Shown here piece after piece: positions 16,334-24,735 of a stretch of DNA of 64,000 nucleotides (its first letter is position 1; every line of letters starts with the position of its first letter). The stretch comes from Bacillus sp. AFS059628. GTDB lineage: Bacteria; Bacillota; Bacilli; Bacillales; Bacillaceae_G. The position numbers were made by a program, and so were the translations under genes. A model generated the notes under the pieces. It ran no database searches, had not been told where the DNA came from, and was given only the letters and a program-made list of their open reading frames with translations. The stretch is taken from contig NZ_NVEC01000008.1 of the NCBI RefSeq assembly GCF_002571225.1, forward strand, positions 126,852 through 190,851, in the 5' to 3' direction.

Positions 16334-17440
16334 ATGAAGAAGAAAAATAAAGTGTTAATTACTAGTGTAGTAGCAATCGGAATTGCAGCTGGATCATACT
16401 TTGCATTTGCTGGCGGCGGTGGTTCAGAAGTAGCAATGGCATATAGCGGATATAAAGTAACAGAAAAACAGATTGAAAACGCGCAAAAATTTGGCGGAGA
16501 AGTCATTCCAAACGGCATCGAAACAATTTCATTCGATCCAACAAAAGGTACGTATGAATTAGCTGTAAAAAAAGGCGATGAAGTAAAAAAAGGGCAACTC
16601 CTTTTTAAATACAATGACCCTGCTGCTAAACAAGGTGTAACAGAAGCAGAAATGCAAAAGAAAATCGCACAAAAAGAAGTAACATTGTTCCAAAAACAAA
16701 TTGATGCAGCGAAACAAAAATTACAAAAAGATAAAAATGCAGGCCTTCCTGCTGAAGCATTAAAAACATCAGAAATTGAAGTACAACAATTAGAATCACA
16801 ACTTGAAATGAAGAAGTTTGAAGTTGAAAAAGCTGATGAGATGATTAAAGCGGCAAAAGAGAAAGTAAACACACTTTCTGTAACGAGCCCTACTGATGGC
16901 GTAATTGATGACATCGTAAAAACTGCTGATGAAAAAACAGGTATGAGCGGCATTACACTTCGTCACGCTGGTCCATTTAAAGTAAAAGGTCAACTTTCTG
17001 AATATGAGCTTGCTAGTATGAAAGTTGGGCAAGAAGTAACTGTTTCTTCAAAAACGGTCGCTGGTAAGACTTGGACAGGAAAAGTAACAGAAATCGGTTC
17101 TACACCATTAAAGAGTATGGATGAAAACAAAACAGTTTCTAACTATCAATTCACGGTCACATTAGATAATAGTGAAGAATTACAAAACGGCTTCCACGTT
17201 TACGTAACAAGTAAATCTGGCGAAGCAACTGGCACAATTGTTCCCAAAAGCAGCATCGTGAAAAAAGGTGACAAAAATGTTGTCTTCCTCGTAAAAGACG
17301 GTAAAGCGAAAGAACAAGCAGTTACTGTTGAATTCGAGACTGATAGCGAAGCAAAAGTTTCTGGAGTGAAAAAAGGAGAACAAATTATCTCTAAACCTGA
17401 AAAAGACTTAAAAGATGGTATGGAGGTTGTCGTTGAATGA
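16334..17440 (+). CDS. Efflux adaptor (membrane fusion) protein, YknX/MacA-like
   Basis: A 368-residue HlyD/MacA-type adaptor that links a MacB-type ABC exporter to the outside of the membrane. It has a membrane anchor at residues 6-26 (VLITSVVAIGIAAGSYFAFAG), a split biotinyl-lipoyl-like domain (VKKGDEVKKGQLLF), a long coiled-coil hairpin at about 95-180 (Glu/Lys/Gln-rich) and beta-barrel domains ending VVVE. It overlaps the ATPase gene by 4 nt. Together the three genes resemble B. subtilis yknXYZ. The substrate could be a peptide or antibiotic. A hexamer array upstream suggests two-component control, but no sensor genes adjoin. Confidence 0.88.
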   Translation: MKKKNKVLITSVVAIGIAAGSYFAFAGGGGSEVAMAYSGYKVTEKQIENAQKFGGEVIPNGIETISFDPTKGTYELAVKKGDEVKKGQLLFKYNDPAAKQGVTEAEMQKKIAQKEVTLFQKQIDAAKQKLQKDKNAGLPAEALKTSEIEVQQLESQLEMKKFEVEKADEMIKAAKEKVNTLSVTSPTDGVIDDIVKTADEKTGMSGITLRHAGPFKVKGQLSEYELASMKVGQEVTVSSKTVAGKTWTGKVTEIGSTPLKSMDENKTVSNYQFTVTLDNSEELQNGFHVYVTSKSGEATGTIVPKSSIVKKGDKNVVFLVKDGKAKEQAVTVEFETDSEAKVSGVKKGEQIISKPEKDLKDGMEVVVE

Positions 17441-18111
17441 TTAACTTAAAAGGCATCACGAAATCCTTCCAAAATGGTGCAGAATCCGTTCAAATATTAC
17501 ACGGAATTGACGTAACACTGAACCAAGGAGAATTCACTTCTATTATGGGACCATCTGGTTCTGGTAAATCAACATTAATGAACATTATCGGTTGTTTAGA
17601 TAAACCAACGACAGGTACGTACGAACTAGCTGGGCAAAACATTTCAAACATGTCTGAAACAGAACTTGCACGCGTTCGTAATAAAGAGATCGGATTCGTA
17701 TTCCAAAACTTCATGTTATTACCGAGACTTACAGCACTTCAAAATGTAGAGCTACCTCTTATTTACGCTGGAGTTGATAAAAAAGAAAGACGTGAGCGCT
17801 CATTAGCCGCTTTAACAAAAGTAGGTTTAGCTGATCGCGCTACTCACTTACCGAACGAATTATCAGGTGGACAAAAACAACGTGTCGCAGTTGCACGTGC
17901 AATTGTAAATAATCCAAAGTTCATTTTAGCCGATGAACCTACGGGGGCACTTGATACGAAAACAAGTACACAAATTATGGACCTCTTTTACGAATTAAAC
18001 AAACAAGGCTCAACAATCATTATGATTACTCACGATCGTGAAATTGGGGAAGCTGCAGCACGTCAAATTGTAATTCGTGACGGAAATATCGTCCAAGATT
18101 GGAGAGGTTAA
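17437..18111 (+). CDS. ABC transporter ATP-binding protein, MacB/YknY-like
   Basis: A 224-residue cytoplasmic ATPase. Walker A is GPSGSGKST (about residues 38-46), the Q-loop FVFQNFMLLPRLT, the ABC signature LSGGQKQRVAVARAI, Walker B ILADEPTGALD and the H-loop ITHD. The MacB/LolD type is indicated by the GCLDKPTTG spacing and the partner proteins. The start ATG overlaps the adaptor gene, and the permease starts 2 nt after its stop. It powers the export complex. Confidence 0.93.
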   Translation: MINLKGITKSFQNGAESVQILHGIDVTLNQGEFTSIMGPSGSGKSTLMNIIGCLDKPTTGTYELAGQNISNMSETELARVRNKEIGFVFQNFMLLPRLTALQNVELPLIYAGVDKKERRERSLAALTKVGLADRATHLPNELSGGQKQRVAVARAIVNNPKFILADEPTGALDTKTSTQIMDLFYELNKQGSTIIMITHDREIGEAAARQIVIRDGNIVQDWRG

Positions 18112-18113
18112 TT

Positions 18114-19289
18114 TTGAACACGAGTGAAAATATACGCATGGCCCTTTCCTCTATCTTTGCCCATAAAATGCGTTCTATCTTAACGATGCTAGGAATTATT
18201 ATCGGTATTAGTGCCATTATTACTATCATTTCAATGGGTGATGGTACAAACGCAAAGTTTAAAAAAGAATTAGGCCAAGGAAAAGATAATGAAATAACGA
18301 TTTACTACGACAACTCTGACTATGGAACAGATATTGCCAAAATTACAGCTGATATGCTAAAACGTCTTCAAACTGTTCCAGGCGTTAAGGATGTGTATCC
18401 AGATGTACGTATGAAAGTAAAAGCAGCTTCTGGTTCAAAAGATGTCTCTCTTGATTTAATAGGTGGAACAGGCGACTTCATGACAGATTCGAAAATAAAA
18501 TTAGTTCACGGTCGCGAATTAAACGACAGCGAATTAAAACAAGCAATCCCTGCTGTTATATTAAATGAAGAAGCTTTCAATAAATTATTTAATGGTTGGG
18601 AATCAAACTTATACACTGATATAAAAGGAAAGCCGTATAAGGTAGTCGGTGTTTACGAAACGAAAAATGAATTCGGAATGCCTATGCCTGAAGGGTATAC
18701 GTCACTTGAAAATGTCCCTGTCATTTCAGGAGTAACTGAGTATGACTCTGTAAAATTAACAATGACCTCACCAACAGAACGTAAAAGTGTAGAAAAACAA
18801 GCCGTTTCCGTTTTAAACGAAATGAAAGCTCCTAAATTTGAAAATAAATTCAAAGCACAAGACTTAGGTGAATTTACGAAGCAATTAGACGAATCTATCG
18901 GTATGATGAAAATGGTATTCGGTGGTATTGCCGCTATCTCCTTACTTGTTGGTGGTATCGGTGTAATGAACATTATGCTTGTATCTGTAACAGAGCGTAC
19001 ACGTGAGATCGGTATTCGTAAAGCTCTTGGCGCAACGCGTGGTAAAGTATTAACACAATTCTTAATTGAATCTTGTATTTTAACAGGACTCGGTGGTTTC
19101 ATCGGTTTCATGCTCGGTATCTTCTTCGCTTGGATCGTCTCCATCTTTGCCGGATGGCCACTCGTTGTCTCAAAAGAACTTGGACTTCTTGCAGTAGGTA
19201 TCTCCATGTTAATCGGTATTATATTCGGTTTACTGCCAGCTAACAAAGCTGCAAAACTGGATCCAATTGAATGTTTACGATATGAATAA
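18114..19289 (+). CDS. ABC transporter permease, MacB/FtsX-like (YknZ-like)
   Basis: A 391-residue permease of the MacB family. It has an N-terminal helix (MRSILTMLGIIIGISAIITIISM), a large extracytoplasmic MacB_PCD domain (about 50-260) and three C-terminal helices of the FtsX domain, including VTERTREIGIRKALGAT, typical of these proteins. The TTG at 18114 has GGAGAGG 6 nt upstream. An ATG at 18099 would overlap that site and the previous gene. Last gene of the operon, followed by a strong terminator. Confidence 0.92.
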   Translation: MNTSENIRMALSSIFAHKMRSILTMLGIIIGISAIITIISMGDGTNAKFKKELGQGKDNEITIYYDNSDYGTDIAKITADMLKRLQTVPGVKDVYPDVRMKVKAASGSKDVSLDLIGGTGDFMTDSKIKLVHGRELNDSELKQAIPAVILNEEAFNKLFNGWESNLYTDIKGKPYKVVGVYETKNEFGMPMPEGYTSLENVPVISGVTEYDSVKLTMTSPTERKSVEKQAVSVLNEMKAPKFENKFKAQDLGEFTKQLDESIGMMKMVFGGIAAISLLVGGIGVMNIMLVSVTERTREIGIRKALGATRGKVLTQFLIESCILTGLGGFIGFMLGIFFAWIVSIFAGWPLVVSKELGLLAVGISMLIGIIFGLLPANKAAKLDPIECLRYE

Positions 19290-19292
19290 ACA

Positions 19293-19325
19293 AAAACGTA
19301 GGAATTCACACTCCTACGTTTTTTT
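19293..19325 (+). terminator. Terminator of the exporter operon
   Basis: Stem AACGTAGGA / TCCTACGTT followed by T7, right after the permease stop. Confidence 0.85.
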
Positions 19326-19859
19326 ATTTATCTATTAAATCGTGTTTCTTCTATTATATATGTTTCATCCTATACATACCTTTAACTACTTCAAATTACT
19401 AAAGCTATTATAAAATCCTATTATCACAAAAATAATATGTGAAAGACTAAAATCAAGGCGTAATTTTTTCCATACCTCGACTTATTTTGTAACAATTGTA
19501 GCGATATTTCATTAAATTTCACCCCATTTCTATTTCTCCACAACTAAAATAGTTATTTTTACATAACTACTTTCCTGTTTCAATAGAAAAAACATCATTT
19601 TTGTAATGATTACGAAATAATTAAGTAACACTAACGAAACAATATTAACCTATTAGAAATTGAAATACTCCCCTTTTTATGTATTAGATGCTCTAACCTC
19701 CCCTATAAACTAAAAGAAAGCGCTTTTAGGATATTACTGGAATTATTACAGAATATTAATGACCCGTTACGAAACCTTTGTAATTTTATGTTTTTCGCAA
19801 ATAAGAAAATTATGGTTGCTATAATGAGGTCAACGAAAACAAATGCAATGGAGGCTATT
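19326..19859 (+). promoter_or_regulatory. Long upstream region of entA with extended -10 promoter
   Basis: Over 500 nt of AT-rich DNA without a convincing gene. Near its 3' end is TG-C-TATAAT (19817-19825), an extended -10 element about 35 nt before the entA ATG, giving a short leader. Further up, AGAAAGCGCTTTTA (19715-19728) is a palindrome resembling a CcpA cre site with two mismatches. I see no riboswitch or small RNA I can name. Confidence 0.5.
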
Positions 19860-21128
19860 ATGAAAAAATTTATGGGTATAGCAACAGCAGCGGTTTTTGG
19901 TCTTGGGATTTTCACAACATCTGCTAAAGCAGAAACAATCGTAACGACTGATGTACTAAATGTACGAGAAAACCCAACTACTGAATCAAAAGTTGTAGGA
20001 AAATTATTAGATGGATATAAAGTAAATGTTTTACATACAGAAAACGGATGGTCAAAAGTGAAATTGAATAGCGGTAAAGAAGCTTTCATTAGCGCTGACT
20101 ATACAAAAGACACTTACTACGTAACAGCTAACGTATTAAACGTACGTGCTGGTGCAAACACAGACTCAGAAATTCTTGGTAAATTGAAACAAGATGATGT
20201 AATTGAAACAACACACCAAGTTGAAAATGATTGGATCCAATTTGAATATAACGGAAAAACAGCTTATGTTCATGTTCCTTACTTAACAGGTAAAGCTCCA
20301 ATTAAAGTACAACCAGTAGTTAAAGCTGAAAAAACAACTAAAGTTCAAGATACAGCTAAAGTTCGTGAAGCAGCTGAAACTCAAGCAAAAGCTAAAGCTC
20401 AAGAAGCAACTAAAGCTCGTGAAGCAGCTGAAGCTCAAGCAGAAGCTAAGGCTCAAGAAGCAGCTAAAGCTCGTGAAGCAGCTAAAGCCGGGGCAGAAGC
20501 TAAGGCTCAGGCAGCAGCTGAAGCTCAAGCAGAAGCTAAGGCTCAAGAAGCAGCTAAAGCTCGTGAAGCAGCTAAAGCTCAAGAAGCAGCTGAAGCTCAA
20601 GCAGCGGCTAAAGCCGAGGAGGCAGCTAAAGCTCGTGAAGCAGCTAAAGCTCAAGCAGCGGCTGAAGCTCGTGAAGCAGCTAAAGCTCAAGAAGCAGCTG
20701 AAGCTCGTGAAGCAGCTAAAGCTCAAGAGGCAACTAAAGCTCGTGAAGCGGCTAAAGCTCAAAAACCTGCTACACAACAACCTGTTGCAAAAGAAACTGA
20801 AACAAGTGCACCTTCATCTTCTCGTGAACTACGCGTTGTAGCAACAGCTTACACAGCAGATCCACTTGAAAATGGTTATAAAGCAGGCGACCAAGTAAAA
20901 TCAGCTTTAGGTCACAACTTAACAGCTAATCCAAATATGAAACTTATTGCAGTTGACCCAAGTGTCATTCCATTAGGTTCAAAAGTATGGGTTGAAGGTT
21001 ACGGAGTAGCAATCGCTGGTGATACTGGTGGAGCTATTAAAGGAAATAAAATCGACGTTTTAATGCCAGATAAAGGCACATCTAGTAACTGGGGACGTAA
21101 AACAGTTACAGTTAAAGTATTAAACTAG
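19860..21128 (+). CDS. entA: EntA-type secreted cell-wall protein: SH3b x2, alanine-rich repeats, 3D domain
   Basis: A 422-residue exported wall protein, historically called an enterotoxin in B. cereus. Its architecture is closer to wall-binding or peptidoglycan-cleaving proteins such as YocH. It has a signal peptide (KKFMGIATAAVFG to SAKA). Two bacterial SH3 domains follow (about 26-82 and 85-145, each with a VLNVR core). Then comes a charged alanine-rich helical repeat tract (about 160-300, AKAREAA/AKAQEAA units). A C-terminal 3D domain (VVATAYTADP, IDVLMPD) ends it, with the family's conserved Asp residues. ATG at 19860 has GGAGG upstream, while the longer start lies ahead of the promoter. 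The symbol follows general locus context and could be another Ent paralogue. Confidence 0.85.
   Translation: MKKFMGIATAAVFGLGIFTTSAKAETIVTTDVLNVRENPTTESKVVGKLLDGYKVNVLHTENGWSKVKLNSGKEAFISADYTKDTYYVTANVLNVRAGANTDSEILGKLKQDDVIETTHQVENDWIQFEYNGKTAYVHVPYLTGKAPIKVQPVVKAEKTTKVQDTAKVREAAETQAKAKAQEATKAREAAEAQAEAKAQEAAKAREAAKAGAEAKAQAAAEAQAEAKAQEAAKAREAAKAQEAAEAQAAAKAEEAAKAREAAKAQAAAEAREAAKAQEAAEAREAAKAQEATKAREAAKAQKPATQQPVAKETETSAPSSSRELRVVATAYTADPLENGYKAGDQVKSALGHNLTANPNMKLIAVDPSVIPLGSKVWVEGYGVAIAGDTGGAIKGNKIDVLMPDKGTSSNWGRKTVTVKVLN
20362..20762 (+). repeat. Coding minisatellite in entA (18-nt type GCTAAAGCTCGTGAAGCA units)
   Basis: About 400 nt of tandem degenerate units of 9 to 18 nt encode alternating AKAREA, AKAQEA and AEAQ blocks. 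The regularity keeps stops out of other frames on both strands, producing spurious long frames. Copy number is likely to vary between strains. Confidence 0.85.
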
Positions 21129-21140
21129 TTCGTATAAAAA

Positions 21141-21176
21141 AGAGTCAGTCTCATTATTGAGGCTGACCCTTTTTTA
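21141..21176 (+). terminator. Terminator of entA
   Basis: Stem AGTCAGTCTC / GAGGCTGACC (one G-T pair and a terminal mismatch) followed by T6. Confidence 0.8.
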
Positions 21177-21243
21177 TGATTCTTACATTCTTTCTCCTTC
21201 ACTCCCGTCCAATTCTATATACGATAGACTACCATTTCAAAAG

Positions 21244-21274
21244 AAAAAAGAGGATGCCACAGCATCCTCTTCTT
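21244..21274 (-). terminator. Terminator of the PTS-mupG operon
   Basis: Stem AGAGGATGC / GCATCCTCT with a 4-nt loop, followed on the minus strand by a T-rich tract. Confidence 0.8.
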
Positions 21275-21282
21275 GCACTTCT

Positions 21283-22368
21283 CTATTCCACGCAAGTAAA
21301 CTGTGTCCAAGCTCCTACATAATCTAGTAAGAATAACTCTTCTTCTGCAATTGTGCCGACAATATTTTTCCGTTCATCTATCGGCATTTCTTTTAGAATG
21401 ATTTGCAGTTCACCTTTATACTTACCAAATGAATTGTTACCAATTACAACTTGCCCTCTTTCCTGTAATACACTTTCGCGCACTGGGAAGTCATAGTCTT
21501 TGTATTTTTTACGCACTTCTGTAGAACGTACCATATATTCTGTTATGTCACCGCGTCTTACATGTAATTCTTGTAGCGTGGCTCTCTTTTCTACTTCAGT
21601 CGCTTCGTCTACAAAGTGTACCTTTAGCTGTAACATGTAACGATTTAAGTTTCCTAGTTTCTCTAACTCTGCTTCACTCGCATAAGCATTTCCGATAATA
21701 ACGTCATCAATAAGCCCTGTCGCCCATAAATGTTTCGCTTGTACTTCAATCGGTAAGTTACGATGCTCTTCTAACGTACATAATCCGTCATTAATATCCC
21801 ACGGACCGATGTTAGCTGCATGTGACGTAATAAACGCTGCCGTGCGAATACCGTGTTTTTTAAAACGTTCACTACAGCGAATGAAATAATCATACGGAAG
21901 ACCAGTGAATTTTTGCGGATAGAAGTTATGGCAACCAATTAAAGCTGGTTTATTTGCCTGATGCGAAAGAATATTTTCTAAGTATGCAATATCATTACTT
22001 ACGTTTAGTTCAATTTTTAAGCCGTACGGATTATTCGTCATTTTCGCTTCTGTTAATCCGTCAAAACCTAAATCTAAACGAATACCATCTGCACCTAACT
22101 CCGCAAAGAATGATAGATCGCTATAGCTAATACCAAGTTGATCAAATACCGCCGGAGCTACATCTAAAATAACTTCCATATTATAATCTTTTGCATGATT
22201 AATAATTTCTTTAAATTCAGCTACAATTTCTTCTTTCGGACGATTCACGGATAAAAGACATGTGAATATTCTTGAAAAACCGTGGCGTGCCGCTGCCGAA
22301 ATGTATGCCATATCTTGTTCTTTCGTTGAATGCTCTGGATAAAGTGAAATTCCTAATTTACGCTCCAT
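21283..22368 (-). CDS. MupG/DUF871 family TIM-barrel glycosidase (copy 1)
   Basis: A 361-residue cytoplasmic protein of the DUF871 family, whose characterised member MupG of S. aureus cleaves phosphorylated MurNAc-GlcNAc. The N-terminus GISLYPEHST and the block GADGIRLDLGFDGLTEAKMTNNPYGLKIELNVS are highly characteristic. A TIM barrel is followed by a small C-terminal beta domain. It overlaps the upstream 92-aa gene by 11 nt and is the last gene of the PTS operon, implying that it hydrolyses the sugar phosphate the PTS imports. No MurQ etherase is present here, so the true substrate is open. Confidence 0.85.
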   Translation of the reverse strand: MERKLGISLYPEHSTKEQDMAYISAAARHGFSRIFTCLLSVNRPKEEIVAEFKEIINHAKDYNMEVILDVAPAVFDQLGISYSDLSFFAELGADGIRLDLGFDGLTEAKMTNNPYGLKIELNVSNDIAYLENILSHQANKPALIGCHNFYPQKFTGLPYDYFIRCSERFKKHGIRTAAFITSHAANIGPWDINDGLCTLEEHRNLPIEVQAKHLWATGLIDDVIIGNAYASEAELEKLGNLNRYMLQLKVHFVDEATEVEKRATLQELHVRRGDITEYMVRSTEVRKKYKDYDFPVRESVLQERGQVVIGNNSFGKYKGELQIILKEMPIDERKNIVGTIAEEELFLLDYVGAWTQFTCVE

Positions 22369-22636
22369 GCTTTTGCATCTCCTTCACACGTTGTATTAAT
22401 GCCATGCTCGTAAATCTATATTTTGCAGATAAACATGTTGCACATAAAATCGTTGGTACAATAATTACGTATGGTGATTGTAATCCTAACATTACATAAG
22501 CACCCATTGAACAACCGATAAATAAAATTGATACGAGTAGTAAAACCAATAAAGATTTACTTTGTACCCATTTTGAATAATGCGCAATACATTGCCCCGC
22601 TACGAATGTAATTAAGATGATAATTGCTCCGAGCAT
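22358..22636 (-). CDS. Small membrane protein, 92 aa, in the PTS operon
   Basis: Three hydrophobic segments (about 2-17, 27-47, 50-68) and a basic C-terminus. It overlaps the IIC gene by 25 nt and mupG by 11 nt, so translation is coupled. Its own ribosome site is AGGAGAGGAG. No recognised family. Tight packing in the operon suggests a role in the same transport or metabolism. Confidence 0.7.
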   Translation of the reverse strand: MLGAIIILITFVAGQCIAHYSKWVQSKSLLVLLLVSILFIGCSMGAYVMLGLQSPYVIIVPTILCATCLSAKYRFTSMALIQRVKEMQKHGA

Positions 22637-23922
22637 TTTTCTTTCTCCTCTCCTGCTACTTGTTGTTTCTCATACATTTTGAAGAACGGATAATAAATAA
22701 CGAATGAGATAACAAAGTTAACAAGTACAAGTACACCAGCCATAATTGTCCAGTCCGTACTAATAACCGCTGCAATTGGTGCTAACATCGTAAATGGCAA
22801 TTTCGCCATCATCAGCGGAATCATCCCTGAAACAACTGCGAAATATGATACTGTCGTTGTCACTAACGGTGTAATAACGAATGGAATAATTAAGATTGGG
22901 TTCATTACAATTGGTGCCCCGAAAATAATCGGTTCGTTAATATTGAATAAGCCTGGCACAAATGATAATCTACCTAACTCTTTTAGGAACTTAGATTTAG
23001 AGAACATAAACATAATAACTAAAGCTAACGTTGAGCCTGATCCACCGATCCATACGAACCATTGAATAAATTGCTCTGTAAATAAGTTTGGTAATTGATG
23101 TGCATTTCCTGTAGCTGTGAATACTTCCATATTTTCAAGAATTGCTGAATCCCACATCGGACGAATGATTGGTCCTAAAATCGCAGGGCCATGTATACCG
23201 AATGACCAGAAGAACACGATTAAGAATACTGTTAATAAACCGCCGAATAAATTATTTCCTACTAATACTGATTTTAGTGGTGCGATTAAATATGTGATTG
23301 TTGTATTTACATCAAATTTTAAACCGTAACGAATACCCCAGAATAAAAGAATAACGACTAAAGTTGGAATTAATGCTGCAAACGAATTTGAAACTGCTGG
23401 TGGTACACTATCTGGTAATTTAATCGAGATATTATGCTTAATCATAAAATGATAAATTTCTACTGCAATTAAGGCTGTAACAATTGCTCCGAATAAAGAT
23501 GTTGCACTTAATGTTCCTACTGAAATATATCTACCTGCATCAATAACACCTGGTACAGCTTTCGTAATTTGAATTGGTTCAACTGATGCTAGTAAAAAGG
23601 CGAGTACAGATAACAACCCTGCACTTAACTGATTGAGCTGATAAAAGTTGGCGAGTGAAGCTCCTACCCCAAATGCTGCGTATAGCGCCATTAAACCTAC
23701 TGTAAATCGGAATGGAATATCTAAAATATGACGAAACGGTGCAATCCACTCCATATATGCATCAATTGGTAAATTTAAAAAGATAACGAAAAATGATCCG
23801 ACAATCGTTAACGGCAATGTAGAAATAACTCCGTTTCGAATTGCTAATAAATGTCGTTGTCCTGCAATCTTTTGCGTTGTTGGCATAATCTTTTGTTCCA
23901 TAAAACTCATAAAACCATTCAT
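22612..23922 (-). CDS. PTS IIC component, lactose/cellobiose family
   Basis: A 436-residue membrane permease of the glucose superfamily, lactose/N,N'-diacetylchitobiose/cellobiose branch. It has about 10 hydrophobic segments and family blocks SFFVIFLNLPIDAYM, GIHGPAILGP and FNINEPIIFGAPIVMNP (the conserved NEP..FG..I motif). ATG at 23922 has AGGAGG upstream. It imports and phosphorylates a beta-linked sugar with the adjacent IIA and IIB. Substrate inferred only from the mupG neighbours, possibly a muropeptide sugar or other disaccharide. Confidence 0.9.
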   Translation of the reverse strand: MNGFMSFMEQKIMPTTQKIAGQRHLLAIRNGVISTLPLTIVGSFFVIFLNLPIDAYMEWIAPFRHILDIPFRFTVGLMALYAAFGVGASLANFYQLNQLSAGLLSVLAFLLASVEPIQITKAVPGVIDAGRYISVGTLSATSLFGAIVTALIAVEIYHFMIKHNISIKLPDSVPPAVSNSFAALIPTLVVILLFWGIRYGLKFDVNTTITYLIAPLKSVLVGNNLFGGLLTVFLIVFFWSFGIHGPAILGPIIRPMWDSAILENMEVFTATGNAHQLPNLFTEQFIQWFVWIGGSGSTLALVIMFMFSKSKFLKELGRLSFVPGLFNINEPIIFGAPIVMNPILIIPFVITPLVTTTVSYFAVVSGMIPLMMAKLPFTMLAPIAAVISTDWTIMAGVLVLVNFVISFVIYYPFFKMYEKQQVAGEEKEKCSEQLSS

Positions 23923-23996
23923 CAATACCCCTCCTCTTTTTCCTTACTATGAAATAAAGTTATAACATTATAATGTTTATATTTAAAAAAATATAA

Positions 23997-24302
23997 TTAT
24001 GCTAAAACTAATTGTTCTGCTTGTTTCAATACTTTCAAACCGTCACACATGCCATAATCTCGTTGCTCTATAATTGCAACTGGTATATCGTATGACTTCG
24101 CAAGAAACTGTACCGCTGGAAGCAAATACTTCACCTGTGGTCCGATTAAAACAACATCAGCATTTTTTATCTCCAGTTTCACAAGTTCTGAATCAACTGC
24201 TTTAATTTTATAATTCTTCCCTTGTTTCATTGCCTCTTCTTGCATTTTTCTTACAACCATACTCGTTGACATGCCTGCTGCGCAACATAATAAAATGTAC
24301 AT
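23997..24302 (-). CDS. PTS IIB component, lactose/cellobiose family
   Basis: A 101-residue cytoplasmic phosphocarrier. The phosphorylatable cysteine lies in the N-terminal LLCCAAGMSTSMVV loop (Cys8 by analogy with cellobiose IIB), followed by DVVLIGPQVKYLL. It starts 1 nt after the IIA gene stop, so expression is coupled. It passes phosphate from IIA to the sugar bound by IIC. Confidence 0.92.
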   Translation of the reverse strand: MYILLCCAAGMSTSMVVRKMQEEAMKQGKNYKIKAVDSELVKLEIKNADVVLIGPQVKYLLPAVQFLAKSYDIPVAIIEQRDYGMCDGLKVLKQAEQLVLA

Positions 24303-24303
24303 C

Positions 24304-24624
24304 TTATACTGTCACTTTCTCTTCTATTCGTTTATGAAGAGTGATAAATTCTTCAGCAAGTTCTTTCACTGTAATTGCATTCATTAAATGATCTTGCGCA
24401 TGCACTAACAGTAAACTGATTTCTGCATGATTTCCTCTTGCCTCTTCTTGAATTAAGTCTGTTTGAATGCGATGAGCTGCTGAAATTTCTTCACTAGCAA
24501 GTGTCATCTTTTCACTCGCATTCTCAAAATCTCCTTGTCTTGCAAAAGCAATTGCTTCAAGTGACGCGCTTCTCGCGTTGCCACCATGTAAAATTAACGC
24601 AAATGGAGTTTGCATATCAGTCAT
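24304..24624 (-). CDS. PTS IIA component, lactose/cellobiose family
   Basis: A 106-residue helical phosphocarrier. The active-site histidine lies in LLVHAQDHLMNAI (about residue 75), and FALILHGGNARSASLEAI is the conserved N-terminal block. The ATG at 24624 has GGGGGAA upstream. A TTG five codons earlier overlaps that site. It is the first gene of the IIA-IIB-IIC-92aa-mupG operon, with a cre site about 46 nt upstream. Confidence 0.92.
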   Translation of the reverse strand: MTDMQTPFALILHGGNARSASLEAIAFARQGDFENASEKMTLASEEISAAHRIQTDLIQEEARGNHAEISLLLVHAQDHLMNAITVKELAEEFITLHKRIEEKVTV

Positions 24625-24669
24625 TTCAAATTCCCCCAAGCTATCTTTTTTCTATATGGTTATCTTATT

Positions 24670-24684
24670 ATGAAAACGCATACA
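24670..24684. promoter_or_regulatory. cre site (CcpA) upstream of the PTS operon
   Basis: ATGAAAACGCATACA agrees with the cre consensus WTGNAANCGNWNNCW at every defined position. It lies between the regulator's terminator and the IIA start, so catabolite repression of the operon is likely. Confidence 0.6.
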
Positions 24685-24693
24685 ATTAAACAT

Positions 24694-24725
24694 AAAAAAC
24701 TTCCGTTGTGTAACGGAAGTTTTTA
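24694..24725 (-). terminator. Terminator of the PRD regulator gene
   Basis: Stem AAACTTCCGTT / AACGGAAGTTT with a 4-nt loop, A/T tracts on both sides. It separates the regulator from the PTS genes, which therefore need their own promoter. Confidence 0.8.
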
Positions 24726-24735
24726 TATACTTCTC

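Noticed and set aside
16306-16953. Antisense 215-aa frame over the efflux adaptor gene
   Set aside because: It mirrors a codon-biased real gene, is Ser/Phe/Cys-rich and lacks a start site.
18653-19309. Antisense 218-aa frame over the MacB-like permease
   Set aside because: Shadow of the permease, whose domains and operon overlap are clear.
20362-20762. CRISPR-like array
   Set aside because: Units are contiguous, degenerate and in frame with a protein. There are no unique spacers.
20283-20841. Long open frames (158 and 165 aa) in other frames of entA
   Set aside because: They arise from the Ala/Lys/Glu repeat units, consist of monotonous Lys-Leu or Ser-Phe-Cys repeats and have no ribosome sites.
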